This document shows positions 33,963-42,657 of a stretch of 64,000 bases of DNA, in pieces. How positions within the stretch are numbered: position 1 is the stretch's first letter; each line of letters starts with the position of its first letter. The notes under the pieces are model-generated. The model was not told where the DNA came from, did not search any database, and worked only from the letters and a program-made list of their open reading frames with translations. Location of the stretch: contig JBFMFC010000001.1 of NCBI GenBank assembly GCA_040752195.1, positions 62,001 through 126,000 of the forward strand. The letters are read 5' to 3'. A program made the translations under genes and the position numbers. This stretch comes from DSNY01 sp040752195. GTDB taxonomy: Bacteria > Pseudomonadota > Gammaproteobacteria > Burkholderiales > Burkholderiaceae_F.

Positions 33963-34577
33963 ATGATCCATCGCGCGATCCGCGCGCTGGCGGTCGGCGC
34001 GGCGCTGCTCGTTTGCGCGCAGGCGATCGCGCAGCCGGCGCCGGGTCGGCCCGCGCCCGCCTTTGCGCTGACCGACCTTGCGGGCAGGCCCGTGCAGCTG
34101 GCGGACTTTCGCGGCCGCTACGTCGTGCTCGAGTGGACCAACCCGGCGTGCCCGTTCGTGCAGAAGCACTACGTCAGCGGCAACATGCAGTCGCTGCAGA
34201 AGCGCTACACGGCCGCCGGCGTGGCGTGGCTCGTCGTCAACTCGACTGCGGCGAACCACGCCGACTTCGTGCCGCCCGCCCGGCAGGCGGCGTGGCTCGA
34301 CCAACAGGGCGCGGCACCGACGGTCGCGATGCTCGATCCCGACGGCAAGGTCGGCCGTGCCTACGGGGCTCGCGCCACGCCGCACATGTACGTGATCGAC
34401 CCGGACGGCAGGCTCATCTACGCGGGCGCGATCGACGACAAGCGCAGCGCCAACCCCGCAGACGTCAAGACCGCGCGCAATTTCGTCGCGCAGGCGCTCG
34501 ACGAGGCGCGCGCCGGAAAGCCGGTGTCGACTGCGTCGACGCCGGCGTACGGGTGCTCGGTCAAGTACGCCGACTAG
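33963..34577 (+). CDS. Secreted thioredoxin-like/AhpC-TSA redoxin
   Basis: Periplasmic redoxin-fold protein, 204 aa, with signal peptide (AVGAALLVCAQAIAQ, ~24). Redoxin core PAPAFALTDLAGRPVQL, then EWTNPACPFVQKHY, where a single active-site Cys replaces CxxC, suggesting a peroxiredoxin-like one-Cys mechanism. The ATPHMYVIDPDG cis-Pro loop and a C-terminal Cys in YGCSVKYAD could act as resolving residue. Strong ribosome site GGAGGAGG before ATG 33963. Coupled to dsbD, which probably keeps it reduced. The exact substrate is unknown. Confidence 0.85.
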   Translation: MIHRAIRALAVGAALLVCAQAIAQPAPGRPAPAFALTDLAGRPVQLADFRGRYVVLEWTNPACPFVQKHYVSGNMQSLQKRYTAAGVAWLVVNSTAANHADFVPPARQAAWLDQQGAAPTVAMLDPDGKVGRAYGARATPHMYVIDPDGRLIYAGAIDDKRSANPADVKTARNFVAQALDEARAGKPVSTASTPAYGCSVKYAD

Positions 34578-34678
34578 GAGCGGGGCGCGTCCGCGCCCGT
34601 GGTCGTGCGGCCCGACGCCCGGCGGCTGTTGCGTACCGCGCGCTCACGCGCGGCGCAGTGCGCGGCGGGCGCGCCGCC

Positions 34679-35548
34679 TTACCGGTGCAGCTCGGCCGCG
34701 AGCCGGCGCCGGTACTGCGATACGAGCGCCGGCTGGTCGGCGGCCATCTCGAACACCGCGAGCATCGTCTTGCGGCCGATGTCGTCGCCGAACGTGCGGT
34801 CACGCGCGACGATCTCCAGCAGCTGTTCGAGCGCCGGCTCGAAGCGCCGCTGCGCGATGTAAAGCCGGGCCAGGTCGAGCCGCGCCTGCAGATCGCCGGG
34901 CTGCGCTTCGATGCGTCGCTGCAGCTCGTCGGCCGACGGCAGGCGCGCGGCCTGCGCGAGGCTGTCCAGGTGCGTCTGCAGCGCGCGATAGCGCGCTTCC
35001 AGCTTCGTTGCCGCCGAGACATGGGCGAGCAGTTCGCGTGCCTCTGCGATCCGCGCTTCGGTCACGGGCGGCGGCATCCGCTCCAGCAGCAGCGCCGCGA
35101 GGTCGAGCCGCGCTGCGTCGTTGCCCGGATCGAGCGCGATCGCCGCACGCAGCGCTGCGGCGGCCTCGTCCCAGGCGCCGGCGTTCGCGAGGCTCAGGGC
35201 CTTGCGCCGTTCGATTTCGCTCGGGTCGGGCAGCAGCTTGGCGAGAAAGGCCCGCAACTGCCCTTCGGGCAGCACACCGACGAAGGCGTCGACCGGCTGC
35301 CCGTCGACGAAGGCGACCACATACGGAATGCTGCGGACGCGGAACTGCGCTGCCAGCTCCGGGTTCTCGTCGGAGTTGACCTTGACCAGCCGGAAACGGC
35401 CGCCGTATTCGGCTTCGAGCTTCTCCAGCATCGGGCCCAGCATGCGGCACGGTCCGCACCAGGGAGCCCAAAAGTCGACCAGCACGGGGACCTCGCGCGA
35501 GGCCTCGATCACGTCGCGGGAAAACGAAGTCTGATTCGCATCGATCAT
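34679..35548 (-). CDS. cnoX: Thioredoxin-TPR chaperedoxin CnoX-like (YbbN family)
   Basis: N-terminal thioredoxin domain (~1-105) fused to TPR-like repeats (~115-289), the CnoX/YbbN architecture. CnoX binds unfolded or oxidised proteins and hands them to GroEL/ES or DnaK. The active site is WAPWCGPCRM with a full CGPC, whereas E. coli YbbN lacks it; so this protein should have real oxidoreductase activity, as reported for Caulobacter CnoX. 289 aa; ATG 35548 has a GGAGG site. It ends 101 bp from the convergent secreted redoxin gene. groESL at 48 kb is not linked. Confidence 0.9.
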   Translation of the reverse strand: MIDANQTSFSRDVIEASREVPVLVDFWAPWCGPCRMLGPMLEKLEAEYGGRFRLVKVNSDENPELAAQFRVRSIPYVVAFVDGQPVDAFVGVLPEGQLRAFLAKLLPDPSEIERRKALSLANAGAWDEAAAALRAAIALDPGNDAARLDLAALLLERMPPPVTEARIAEARELLAHVSAATKLEARYRALQTHLDSLAQAARLPSADELQRRIEAQPGDLQARLDLARLYIAQRRFEPALEQLLEIVARDRTFGDDIGRKTMLAVFEMAADQPALVSQYRRRLAAELHR

Positions 35549-35603
35549 TGGGGGACCTCCGACCCGGGAGGTCGGGGCGGCGACCGCTGCAATCAAGGGG
35601 CGC

Positions 35604-36209
35604 TCAAGCCGAAAGCTGGAGCATCCCCAGACCCGTGCGGCGGTAGTAGCCGAAGCCCTTGAGGATGCGTCGGCGCAGCCGCTCGGCTTGCACCACCTCG
35701 AGCGCGCCCTCGAGCACTGCGTGCAGGACCTTGAAACGGTTCTCGCCGTGCGGGAAGCGCAGCGTGCGCATCGACACGTCGACCATCAACGGTTTGATGC
35801 CGAACTCCGCGGCGTTGCCGTTGAACCAGGCGCGCACTTGTTCGGCGGTCTCGTACGGAACGACCCGCTTTTCCTTGTCGTGCAGAAATTCGCGGCCGGC
35901 GCAGACCGGCAGCGTGAAGCGGTACATCAAGCCCTCGGCGAGCTGGATCACGACCCGTTTGGGTTCGAGCGCGCTCAGCGCCTGATCGGGCCAGCGCGAC
36001 CAGGGCTCGACCGACTGCACCCAGTAGCGGCCCGGCACCGTGCTGTCGGCGCGAAACAGGAAGTGGCCGAAGCCGGCCTTGTGGCCGAACACCTTGGCCA
36101 GTTCGTCGTGCGCGGTCAGCGGATCGGTGGCCGGCGGAAACGTCACCGCCGTTTCGAACAGCTCGACTTCCGGGATTTCCAGCCGCGTGAAACTCAGAAC
36201 GGAGTGCAC
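35604..36209 (-). CDS. Orphan Cas6e/CasE-like CRISPR RNA endoribonuclease
   Basis: 201 aa using GTG 36209, which has GGAGG five bases upstream; an in-frame ATG at 36287 adds a non-family extension. The layout follows Cas6e throughout: LSFTRLEIPE first strand; DPLTAHDELAKVFG with a His at ~34 aligned to catalytic His20 of E. coli CasE; HFLFRADSTVPGRYWVQS; a central strand GLMYRFTLPV; KRVVPYETAEQVRAWF followed by AAEFGI; and the C-terminal Gly-rich loop FGYYRRTGLGMLQLS. Family assignment is by motif order, and no search was run. No Cascade genes, cas1/2/3 or repeat array lies in the window. It is 55 bp past cnoX, same strand. Confidence 0.7.
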   Translation of the reverse strand: MHSVLSFTRLEIPEVELFETAVTFPPATDPLTAHDELAKVFGHKAGFGHFLFRADSTVPGRYWVQSVEPWSRWPDQALSALEPKRVVIQLAEGLMYRFTLPVCAGREFLHDKEKRVVPYETAEQVRAWFNGNAAEFGIKPLMVDVSMRTLRFPHGENRFKVLHAVLEGALEVVQAERLRRRILKGFGYYRRTGLGMLQLSA

Positions 36210-36828
36210 GAACCCTCCGGGGCGGCGGCCGCGGTCGCGCGACAAGCGCACCGTCGGCGGGCAGGCAAGCATCTCGGACAGCACCATCGCAGCAGTTCGC
36301 AGTTCAACGTATCCCTTTCGGCTTCGGCGCGGCTGATGGCTTTTTGATAGCGCGGACGGTCTAGGCGAACCATCCCGCGCGGCGGCTAGTCCATGCGGGT
36401 TCGGGTCGCGGGTGTCGTGGTGAAACGCCTCGTTGGGGCCGTCGCTGGCCATCGCCGATGCACGATCTCTTGTTGTCGGATGCGCACGCGTTGCATCGGC
36501 CGGCTCCGTCGGCGGTGCCGGTTTCGCCGGCTTGGCGGCAGTGGGCGGCGGCGCGGACACGCGCACCGCGGACGGACGCGCCGCGGTCGACACCGGCCAC
36601 ACGCTGCCGCAGCCCGGCAACGCGAGCGCGAACGGGCCGCGATGGCTTTGAGCATCCACCGTTCGGGCAATCGCTGTTCCATGGCGCGGCACTGTGCGTG
36701 GCCGCGCCGCGTACCGGTGTTTCATCGCCGTGAGAGCCGTCGCGGGTGTGCAGTGCGCACGCGCGCGAGCGCGCCGCGATGGCGCATCGCCTCTCGCAAG
36801 GCCTTTCAGATGCAGGCAACCGGATGCT
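36210..36828. other. 619-bp gap with no convincing gene
   Basis: Several short open frames exist on both strands, as expected at this GC content, but none has a ribosome site plus recognisable protein features. The minus-strand frame continuous with the Cas6e-like gene runs through much of it (Pro/Ala-rich), but this looks like stop-free GC-rich DNA rather than an N-terminal extension. No CRISPR-type direct repeats, tRNA or clear terminator seen. Confidence 0.5.
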
Positions 36829-38364
36829 TCAGCGCGTGCCCGGCGACGCCGTCGATGCGGACCACCAGGCCTGCACCGCGGCACGCTGGCCCGCGTCGAA
36901 ATGCAGGCCGAGCTTGGTGCGGCGCCACAGCACGTCGTCGGCGCTGCGCGCCCATTCGTGGTCGCGCAGGTAGCGCAGCTCGGCCTCGTGCAGCCCCGGC
37001 GCGACCTCGCGACCGAGGTCGCCGTTCGCGTCGACGATGCGCTGCGCCAGCGAGCCGTAGGTGCGCGCCCAGCGCGCGCATGTCGCCGCGTCGAGCTGCG
37101 GCGCGCGACGCGCCAGCTCCTCGCGAAAGCGGGCGATGTCGGCGTCGGGCCGGCCGGTCGGGGCGAACCAGCCGGAGAAGTCGCCGCCGGGCAGCGGCGT
37201 CTTCTCGGTCCACGCACGCGAGTGGGCCCCGCCGAGCGCGCGGCACAGCCGGTCGGCCGCCTCCTCGGCGAGCTTGCGATACGTCGTGATCTTGCCGCCC
37301 CACACCGACAGCAGCGGCGGCGAGTCGTCCGACAGCTCGATCGAGTAGTCGCGCGTCACCGCCGACGGATCGCCCGACTCGTCGTCAAGCAGCGGCCGCA
37401 CGCCGGAGTACGCCCAGACGATCGCCTCGCGCGTCACCGGCCGCGCCAGGTAGCGGCTGGCCTGCTCGCACAGGTAATCGATCTCCGCATCGTCGATGCG
37501 TGCCGCGCCCGGCTCGCCGTCGTACTCGACGTCGGTGGTGCCGACCAGCGTGAAGTCGCCCTCGTACGGAATCAGAAAAATGATGCGCTTGTCGGCGTTC
37601 TGGAAGATGTAGGCGTGGTCGTGGTCGAACAGCTTGCGCACGACGATGTGGCTGCCCTTGACCAGCCGCAGCGTCTTCGCTCGGCCGATGCCGAGCGCCT
37701 CGTGCAGGAAGCGCGCGGCCCACGGCCCGGCGGCATTGACCAGCGCCCGCGCGCGCACGTTGCGCGGTGCGCTGCCGTCGCCTTGGAGCCGCGCGACCCA
37801 GCCGTCGCCGTCGCGCCGCACCTGCGCGCAGCGGCAGCGCGTCAGCACCGTCGCGCCGCGCGCCGCGGCGTCGACGGCGTTGAGCACGACCAGCCGCGCG
37901 TCGTCGACCCAGGCGTCGGAATAGACGAAGCCCATCGTGTAGCGCGACTGCAGCGGCGCGCCGGCCGGGTGCTGCGCCAGCCGCACCGTGCGCGAGCCCG
38001 GCAGCAGCTCGCGCCGCGCCAGGTGGTCGTAGAGGAACAGTCCGGCGCGGATCATCCACACCGGCCGCATCGACGGGTCGTGCGGCATCACGAAGCGCAG
38101 CGGCCGGATGATGTGCGGCGCGGCGCGCAGCAGCACCTCGCGCTCGGCCAGCGCCTTGCGCACCAGTGCGAACTCATAGTGCTCCAGGTAGCGCAGCCCG
38201 CCGTGGATCAGCTTGGTCGACGCCGACGAGGTATGCGACGCGAGGTCGTGCTGCTCGACCAGCAGCACCGCGAGGCCGCGACCCGCGAGGTCGCGCGCGA
38301 TGCCGGCGCCGTTGATGCCGCCGCCGACGACCAGCACGTCGGCGTCTGCCGCCGCGGTGGGCAT
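36829..38364 (-). CDS. glpD: Aerobic glycerol-3-phosphate dehydrogenase
   Basis: Membrane-associated FAD enzyme that oxidises sn-glycerol 3-phosphate to dihydroxyacetone phosphate and reduces quinone. 511 aa. ADVLVVGGGINGAGIARDLAGRG dinucleotide fold is split across residues 8-30; SSASTKLIHGGLRYLE is the family signature; NAAGPWAARFL and the C-terminal WGGKITTYRKLAEEAAD region are typical. Ends the minus-strand glycerol operon after the importer genes. Product of the glycerol kinase encoded divergently at 45.6 kb is its substrate. Confidence 0.96.
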   Translation of the reverse strand: MPTAAADADVLVVGGGINGAGIARDLAGRGLAVLLVEQHDLASHTSSASTKLIHGGLRYLEHYEFALVRKALAEREVLLRAAPHIIRPLRFVMPHDPSMRPVWMIRAGLFLYDHLARRELLPGSRTVRLAQHPAGAPLQSRYTMGFVYSDAWVDDARLVVLNAVDAAARGATVLTRCRCAQVRRDGDGWVARLQGDGSAPRNVRARALVNAAGPWAARFLHEALGIGRAKTLRLVKGSHIVVRKLFDHDHAYIFQNADKRIIFLIPYEGDFTLVGTTDVEYDGEPGAARIDDAEIDYLCEQASRYLARPVTREAIVWAYSGVRPLLDDESGDPSAVTRDYSIELSDDSPPLLSVWGGKITTYRKLAEEAADRLCRALGGAHSRAWTEKTPLPGGDFSGWFAPTGRPDADIARFREELARRAPQLDAATCARWARTYGSLAQRIVDANGDLGREVAPGLHEAELRYLRDHEWARSADDVLWRRTKLGLHFDAGQRAAVQAWWSASTASPGTR

Positions 38365-38447
38365 GTCAGACCTCCGGCGCGACCGCGGGCCGCGGCATCG
38401 GTCCCCTGGCGGCAGGCGCGGCAGCAGGCGCTACGGCGTGGGCGCCC

Positions 38448-38747
38448 TCACGCATAGCGGAAGACCACCGCCGCCAGCAGCAGCGACAGCGCGCTCGCCC
38501 CCCACAGCGGCGTGCCGAAGAACGCCAGCCACAGCAGGTGGATGTAGCCGGCCGCCAGCAGCGAGATGAAGAGCCGATCGCCGCGCGTGGTGGTCAGGCC
38601 GAGGAGGCCGCGGCGCGGCCCTCCGCCGGGCGAGCGCCATTCCCAGATCCCCATCAGCGCCAGCAGCAGTGCGATCGCGCCGAAAAAGACGGCCGTCTGC
38701 CAGGTCCACGCCATCCACGCCAGGCCCGTCGGCACCACCGGTTGCAT
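38448..38747 (-). CDS. glpU: Small membrane protein of the glycerol ABC operon (DUF2160, GlpU-like)
   Basis: 99 aa, three hydrophobic helices (~10-32, ~56-72, ~78-96), with a short cytosolic Arg/Gly-rich loop SPGGGPRRGLLG between the first two. Matches the conserved small gene found between the permease genes and glpD in rhizobial-type glycerol ABC operons (glpSTPQUV); its function there is not established. 15 bp after the second permease gene. Possibly an assembly or stabilising subunit; this is inference. Confidence 0.82.
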   Translation of the reverse strand: MQPVVPTGLAWMAWTWQTAVFFGAIALLLALMGIWEWRSPGGGPRRGLLGLTTTRGDRLFISLLAAGYIHLLWLAFFGTPLWGASALSLLLAAVVFRYA

Positions 38748-38761
38748 GCGCGCGCCTCCTG

Positions 38762-39562
<801 letters not shown>

Positions 39563-39565
39563 GGC

Positions 39566-40432
39566 TCAGCGCTCCTCGTCCTTGGTCATGACCGTGTAAA
39601 ACAGCCACGACAGCAGCAGGATGATCAGGAAGTAGATCAGGCTCATCGCCGCTGCCGGCCCGAGGTCGAACTGACCGAGCGCGATCTTCACCAGGTCGAT
39701 CGACAGCAGCGTCGTCGCGTTGCCCGGGCCGCCGCCGGTGAGCACCACCGCCTCGGTGTAGATCATGAAGCTGTCCATCAGACGCAGCAGGATCGCGATC
39801 AGCAGCACGTGCTTCAACTTGGGCAGCTGGATGTGGCGGAAGATCGCCCACCTCGACGCGCCGTCGATGCGCGCCGCTTGGTAGTAGGCATCGGGGATCG
39901 CCGACAGCCCGGCATAGGCCAGCAGCACGACCAGCGACGTCCAGTGCCAGACGTCCATCGCCACCAGCGTGACCCAGGCGGCGACCGGCTGGCGCGTGTA
40001 GTTGAACTCGATGCCAAGGTCGTTGAGCCCCTTGCCCATCAGCCCGATGTCGGGCAGCGCGAAGATGTTCCACATCGCGCCGACGACGTTGTAGGGAATC
40101 AGCAGCGGCATCGCCATCAGCACCAGGCAGATCGACACGCCGATGCCCCGCCGCGGCATCGCCAGCGCGATCGCGACGCCGAGCGGCACCTCGATCACCA
40201 GCACGATCGCCGTGAACAGGACCTGCCGCTGCAGCGCCTCGCGGAAACGCGCGCTCTGCATCACCTGCTGGAACCAGCGCACGCCCTCGAAGAAGAACTC
40301 GTTGTTGCCGAAGGTCTCCTGCACCGAGTAGTTGACGACCGCCATCAGCGGGATCACCGCGTTGAAGGCGACCAGCAGCACCACCGGCAGCACCAGCCAC
40401 CAGGCTTTCTGGTTCGGCGTCTTCGTCGTCAT
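39566..40432 (-). CDS. glpP: Glycerol ABC transporter permease GlpP (MalF/UgpA type)
   Basis: Partner permease, 288 aa, six helices. Opens with NQKAWWLVLPVVLLVAFNAV; the EAA loop is IPDAYYQAARIDGASRWAIF, whose Ala-Ala-x-x-Asp-Gly core contacts an ATPase subunit. ATG 40432 overlaps the glpT stop as ATGA, favoured over ATG 40444. Heterodimer with GlpQ forms the channel. Confidence 0.93.
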   Translation of the reverse strand: MTTKTPNQKAWWLVLPVVLLVAFNAVIPLMAVVNYSVQETFGNNEFFFEGVRWFQQVMQSARFREALQRQVLFTAIVLVIEVPLGVAIALAMPRRGIGVSICLVLMAMPLLIPYNVVGAMWNIFALPDIGLMGKGLNDLGIEFNYTRQPVAAWVTLVAMDVWHWTSLVVLLAYAGLSAIPDAYYQAARIDGASRWAIFRHIQLPKLKHVLLIAILLRLMDSFMIYTEAVVLTGGGPGNATTLLSIDLVKIALGQFDLGPAAAMSLIYFLIILLLSWLFYTVMTKDEER

Positions 40433-41505
40433 CGCACCGCCCAACCATCCGCGTAGACGCGCGTGCGCTCCGGATCGAACGCGACGTGCCCCTCGCCCTC
40501 GGGAACCGGCTGACCCTCGGCGACCAGCAGCTTGATCAGATGCTCGCCGGCACGCGCCTCGACGATGCGGAAGCGCCCGACGTCGCTGGCGCGCTCAATC
40601 CGCACGGGAATCCCATTGCCGGCGAAACGCACGAACTCGGGTCGCACGCCCAGTTCGGTCTTCTTGCCACGCGCGGCGTCGACGTCGCGCGACGCCGTGG
40701 CCACCGCGCGACCGGCGAAGCGCGCCACGCCGGCGGCGTCGATCTCGCACGGCAGCAGGTTCATGCCCGGCGAGCCGATGAAGTGGCCGACGAAGGTGTG
40801 CGCCGGCCGCTCGAACAGCTCCACCGGCGTGCCCGACTGCACCACCTGGCCGTCAAACATCACGACCACCTGGTCGGCGAAGGTCAGCGCCTCGGTCTGG
40901 TCGTGCGTCACGTACACCATCGTGCGCCCGACGCGCTGGTGCAGCTCCTTCAGCTTGCTGCGCAGCCGCCACTTCAGGTGCGGGTCGATCACCGTCAACG
41001 GCTCGTCGAACAGGATCGCGGCGACGTCGCTGCGCACCAGGCCGCGGCCGAGCGAGATCTTCTGCTTGCCGTCGGCGGTGAGGCCGCTGGCGCGGTTGGC
41101 CAGCGATGCGCCGAGGTCGAGCATCTCGGCGATCTCGCTCACGCGCGCCTTCACGTCGGGTTCCGGCAGGCCGCGGTTGCGCAGCGGGAAGGCCAGGTTG
41201 TCGAACACGGTCATCGTGTCGTAGACAACCGGGAACTGGAACACCTGCGCGATGTTGCGCTGCCTCGGCTCCAGCGCAGTGACGTCGCGATCGTCGAAGA
41301 GGATGCGGCCGCGGGTCGGCTGCAGCAGGCCGGAGATCAGGTTCAGCAGCGTCGTCTTGCCGCAGCCCGAGGGGCCGAGCAGCGCATAGGCGCCGCCGTC
41401 GGCCCATTCGAGATCGAGGTCGCGCAGCGCCCAGTCGGCGTCGACGCCGTCGCGCGGCCGCAGCCGGTAGCTGTGGCTCAGGCGTTCGATGCGGATGCGG
41501 GCCAT
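40429..41505 (-). CDS. glpT: Glycerol ABC transporter ATPase GlpT, with degenerate ABC signature
   Basis: Nucleotide-binding subunit, 358 aa: NBD ~1-235 then a MalK-like TOBE region. Walker A GPSGCGKT (44-51), Q-loop VFQ, Walker B AILFDEP with Glu168, and switch His201 (VYVTHDQTEAL) are intact. The signature that should read LSGGQ is LTADGKQK (142-149), losing both glycines and the Gln, and the D-loop is TVID. In the NBD dimer this defective signature faces the ATP held by GlpS. Note that the name collides with the unrelated E. coli G3P antiporter; here it follows the rhizobial glpSTPQUV usage. Confidence 0.93.
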   Translation of the reverse strand: MARIRIERLSHSYRLRPRDGVDADWALRDLDLEWADGGAYALLGPSGCGKTTLLNLISGLLQPTRGRILFDDRDVTALEPRQRNIAQVFQFPVVYDTMTVFDNLAFPLRNRGLPEPDVKARVSEIAEMLDLGASLANRASGLTADGKQKISLGRGLVRSDVAAILFDEPLTVIDPHLKWRLRSKLKELHQRVGRTMVYVTHDQTEALTFADQVVVMFDGQVVQSGTPVELFERPAHTFVGHFIGSPGMNLLPCEIDAAGVARFAGRAVATASRDVDAARGKKTELGVRPEFVRFAGNGIPVRIERASDVGRFRIVEARAGEHLIKLLVAEGQPVPEGEGHVAFDPERTRVYADGWAVR

Positions 41506-41508
41506 CGT

Positions 41509-42561
41509 TCAGGCCGCCAGGCGCCGGCCGGACGCATCGAAGTACAGGCAGCGCTCGACGTCGAGCGCGAAGCGCGCCTCCTCGCCGACGGCGCGGCTCT
41601 GCACGCCGTGCGCGAGCGAGACCCACGTGGTGCCGGCGAGCGCGAAGTGGACGACGCTCTCCGAGCCGCTGATCTCGCTGATCAGCACGCGGCCGGCGAC
41701 TGGCACCCCGGTGGCGCCGGCCGGGCGCACGTGGTGCGGCCGCAGCGCGACTGTCAGTTCGCCGTCGGGCAGCGCCGCCGGCGCGCGCCAGCGCACCTGC
41801 GCGTCGAGCACGATGTAGCCGTCCACCTTGCGCGCCGCCGCCACGTTGATCGGCGGATCGGAGAACACGCGCGCGCTGGTCAGGTCCGCCGGCTCGCGGT
41901 AGACCGCGGTGCAGGCGCCGAACTGCGTCACCCGGCCCTGGTGCAGCGTGGCGACGTGGCCACCGAGCAGCAGCGCCTCGGCCGGCTCGGTCGTCGCATA
42001 GACCACCGTGCAACCGCGGTCGGCGAACAGTCGCGGAAGCTCGTCGCGCAGCGCTTCGCGCAACTTGTAGTCGAGGTTGGCGAGCGGTTCGTCGAGCAGC
42101 ACCAGGTCGGCGTCCTTGACCAGCGCGCGCGCCAGCGCGGTGCGCTGCTGCTGGCCGCCGGACAGTTCGCTCGGCCGGCGATCGAGCAAACCCGACAGTC
42201 GCAGCAGCTCGGCGATGCGGCCGACGCGCGCCTTGACGTCGGCCCGCGGCACGCCCGCCACCTTCAGCGGCGAGGCGATGTTGTCGAACACCGACAGGTT
42301 CGGATAGTTGATGAACTGCTGGTAGACCATGGACACGCGGCGCTGCTGCACCGGCACGCCGGTGACGTCGCGCCCGGCGAACCAGACTTCGCCCGAGCTC
42401 GGCCTTACCAGCCCGGCCATCAGCCGCAGCAAGGTGGTCTTGCCGGCCAGCGTCTCGCCGAGCAGCGTGTTGAAGCCGCCGGGCGCCAGCCGCAGGGTCG
42501 TCGGGTGGATGTGGAGGTCGGCGCCGACTTGCAGCGCGACCTGACGCAGTTCAAGCGACAC
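41509..42561 (-). CDS. glpS: Glycerol ABC transporter ATPase GlpS, lacking the switch histidine
   Basis: Second nucleotide-binding subunit, 350 aa, NBD plus C-terminal TOBE domain. Walker A GETLAGKT (35-42), Q-loop VYQQF, perfect signature LSGGQQQR (133-140), Walker B LVLLDEP with Glu158. The H-loop that should read VTHDQ is ATTEP: Thr191 replaces the catalytic switch His. Together with the GlpT signature loss, this predicts one degenerate and one active site in the heterodimer. Three bases separate it from glpT. First ATPase gene after the hairpin that follows glpV. Confidence 0.93.
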   Translation of the reverse strand: MSLELRQVALQVGADLHIHPTTLRLAPGGFNTLLGETLAGKTTLLRLMAGLVRPSSGEVWFAGRDVTGVPVQQRRVSMVYQQFINYPNLSVFDNIASPLKVAGVPRADVKARVGRIAELLRLSGLLDRRPSELSGGQQQRTALARALVKDADLVLLDEPLANLDYKLREALRDELPRLFADRGCTVVYATTEPAEALLLGGHVATLHQGRVTQFGACTAVYREPADLTSARVFSDPPINVAAARKVDGYIVLDAQVRWRAPAALPDGELTVALRPHHVRPAGATGVPVAGRVLISEISGSESVVHFALAGTTWVSLAHGVQSRAVGEEARFALDVERCLYFDASGRRLAA

Positions 42562-42598
42562 GCCGATGGACGCGGGACAGGAGCGAGCCCGACTGCCG

Positions 42599-42630
42599 GA
42601 CAGAGGGGGCGCTCGCGCGCCCCCTCTGTC
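42599..42630 (-). terminator. Perfect 14-bp stem-loop between glpV and glpS
   Basis: GACAGAGGGGGCGC (42599-42612) and GCGCCCCCTCTGTC (42617-42630) pair without mismatch around TCGC. No U-tract follows on the minus strand, so it is more likely an mRNA-stabilising or partial-attenuation hairpin that raises binding-protein expression over the membrane components, a common arrangement in ABC importer operons. Confidence 0.55.
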
Positions 42631-42657
42631 GTCATCGGGCCGTCAGGGCACCCGACC

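Noticed and set aside
36210..36287. N-terminal extension of the Cas6e-like protein from ATG 36287
   Set aside because: Adds ~26 residues without counterpart in the family and lacks the GGAGG that precedes GTG 36209.
36433..36651. 72-codon plus-strand frame in the gap before glpD
   Set aside because: No ribosome site, Ala/Gly-rich composition, no recognisable motif.
36210..36828. CRISPR array or Cas6 target repeats beside the Cas6e-like gene
   Set aside because: No direct repeats of 20-40 bases with regular spacing on either strand.
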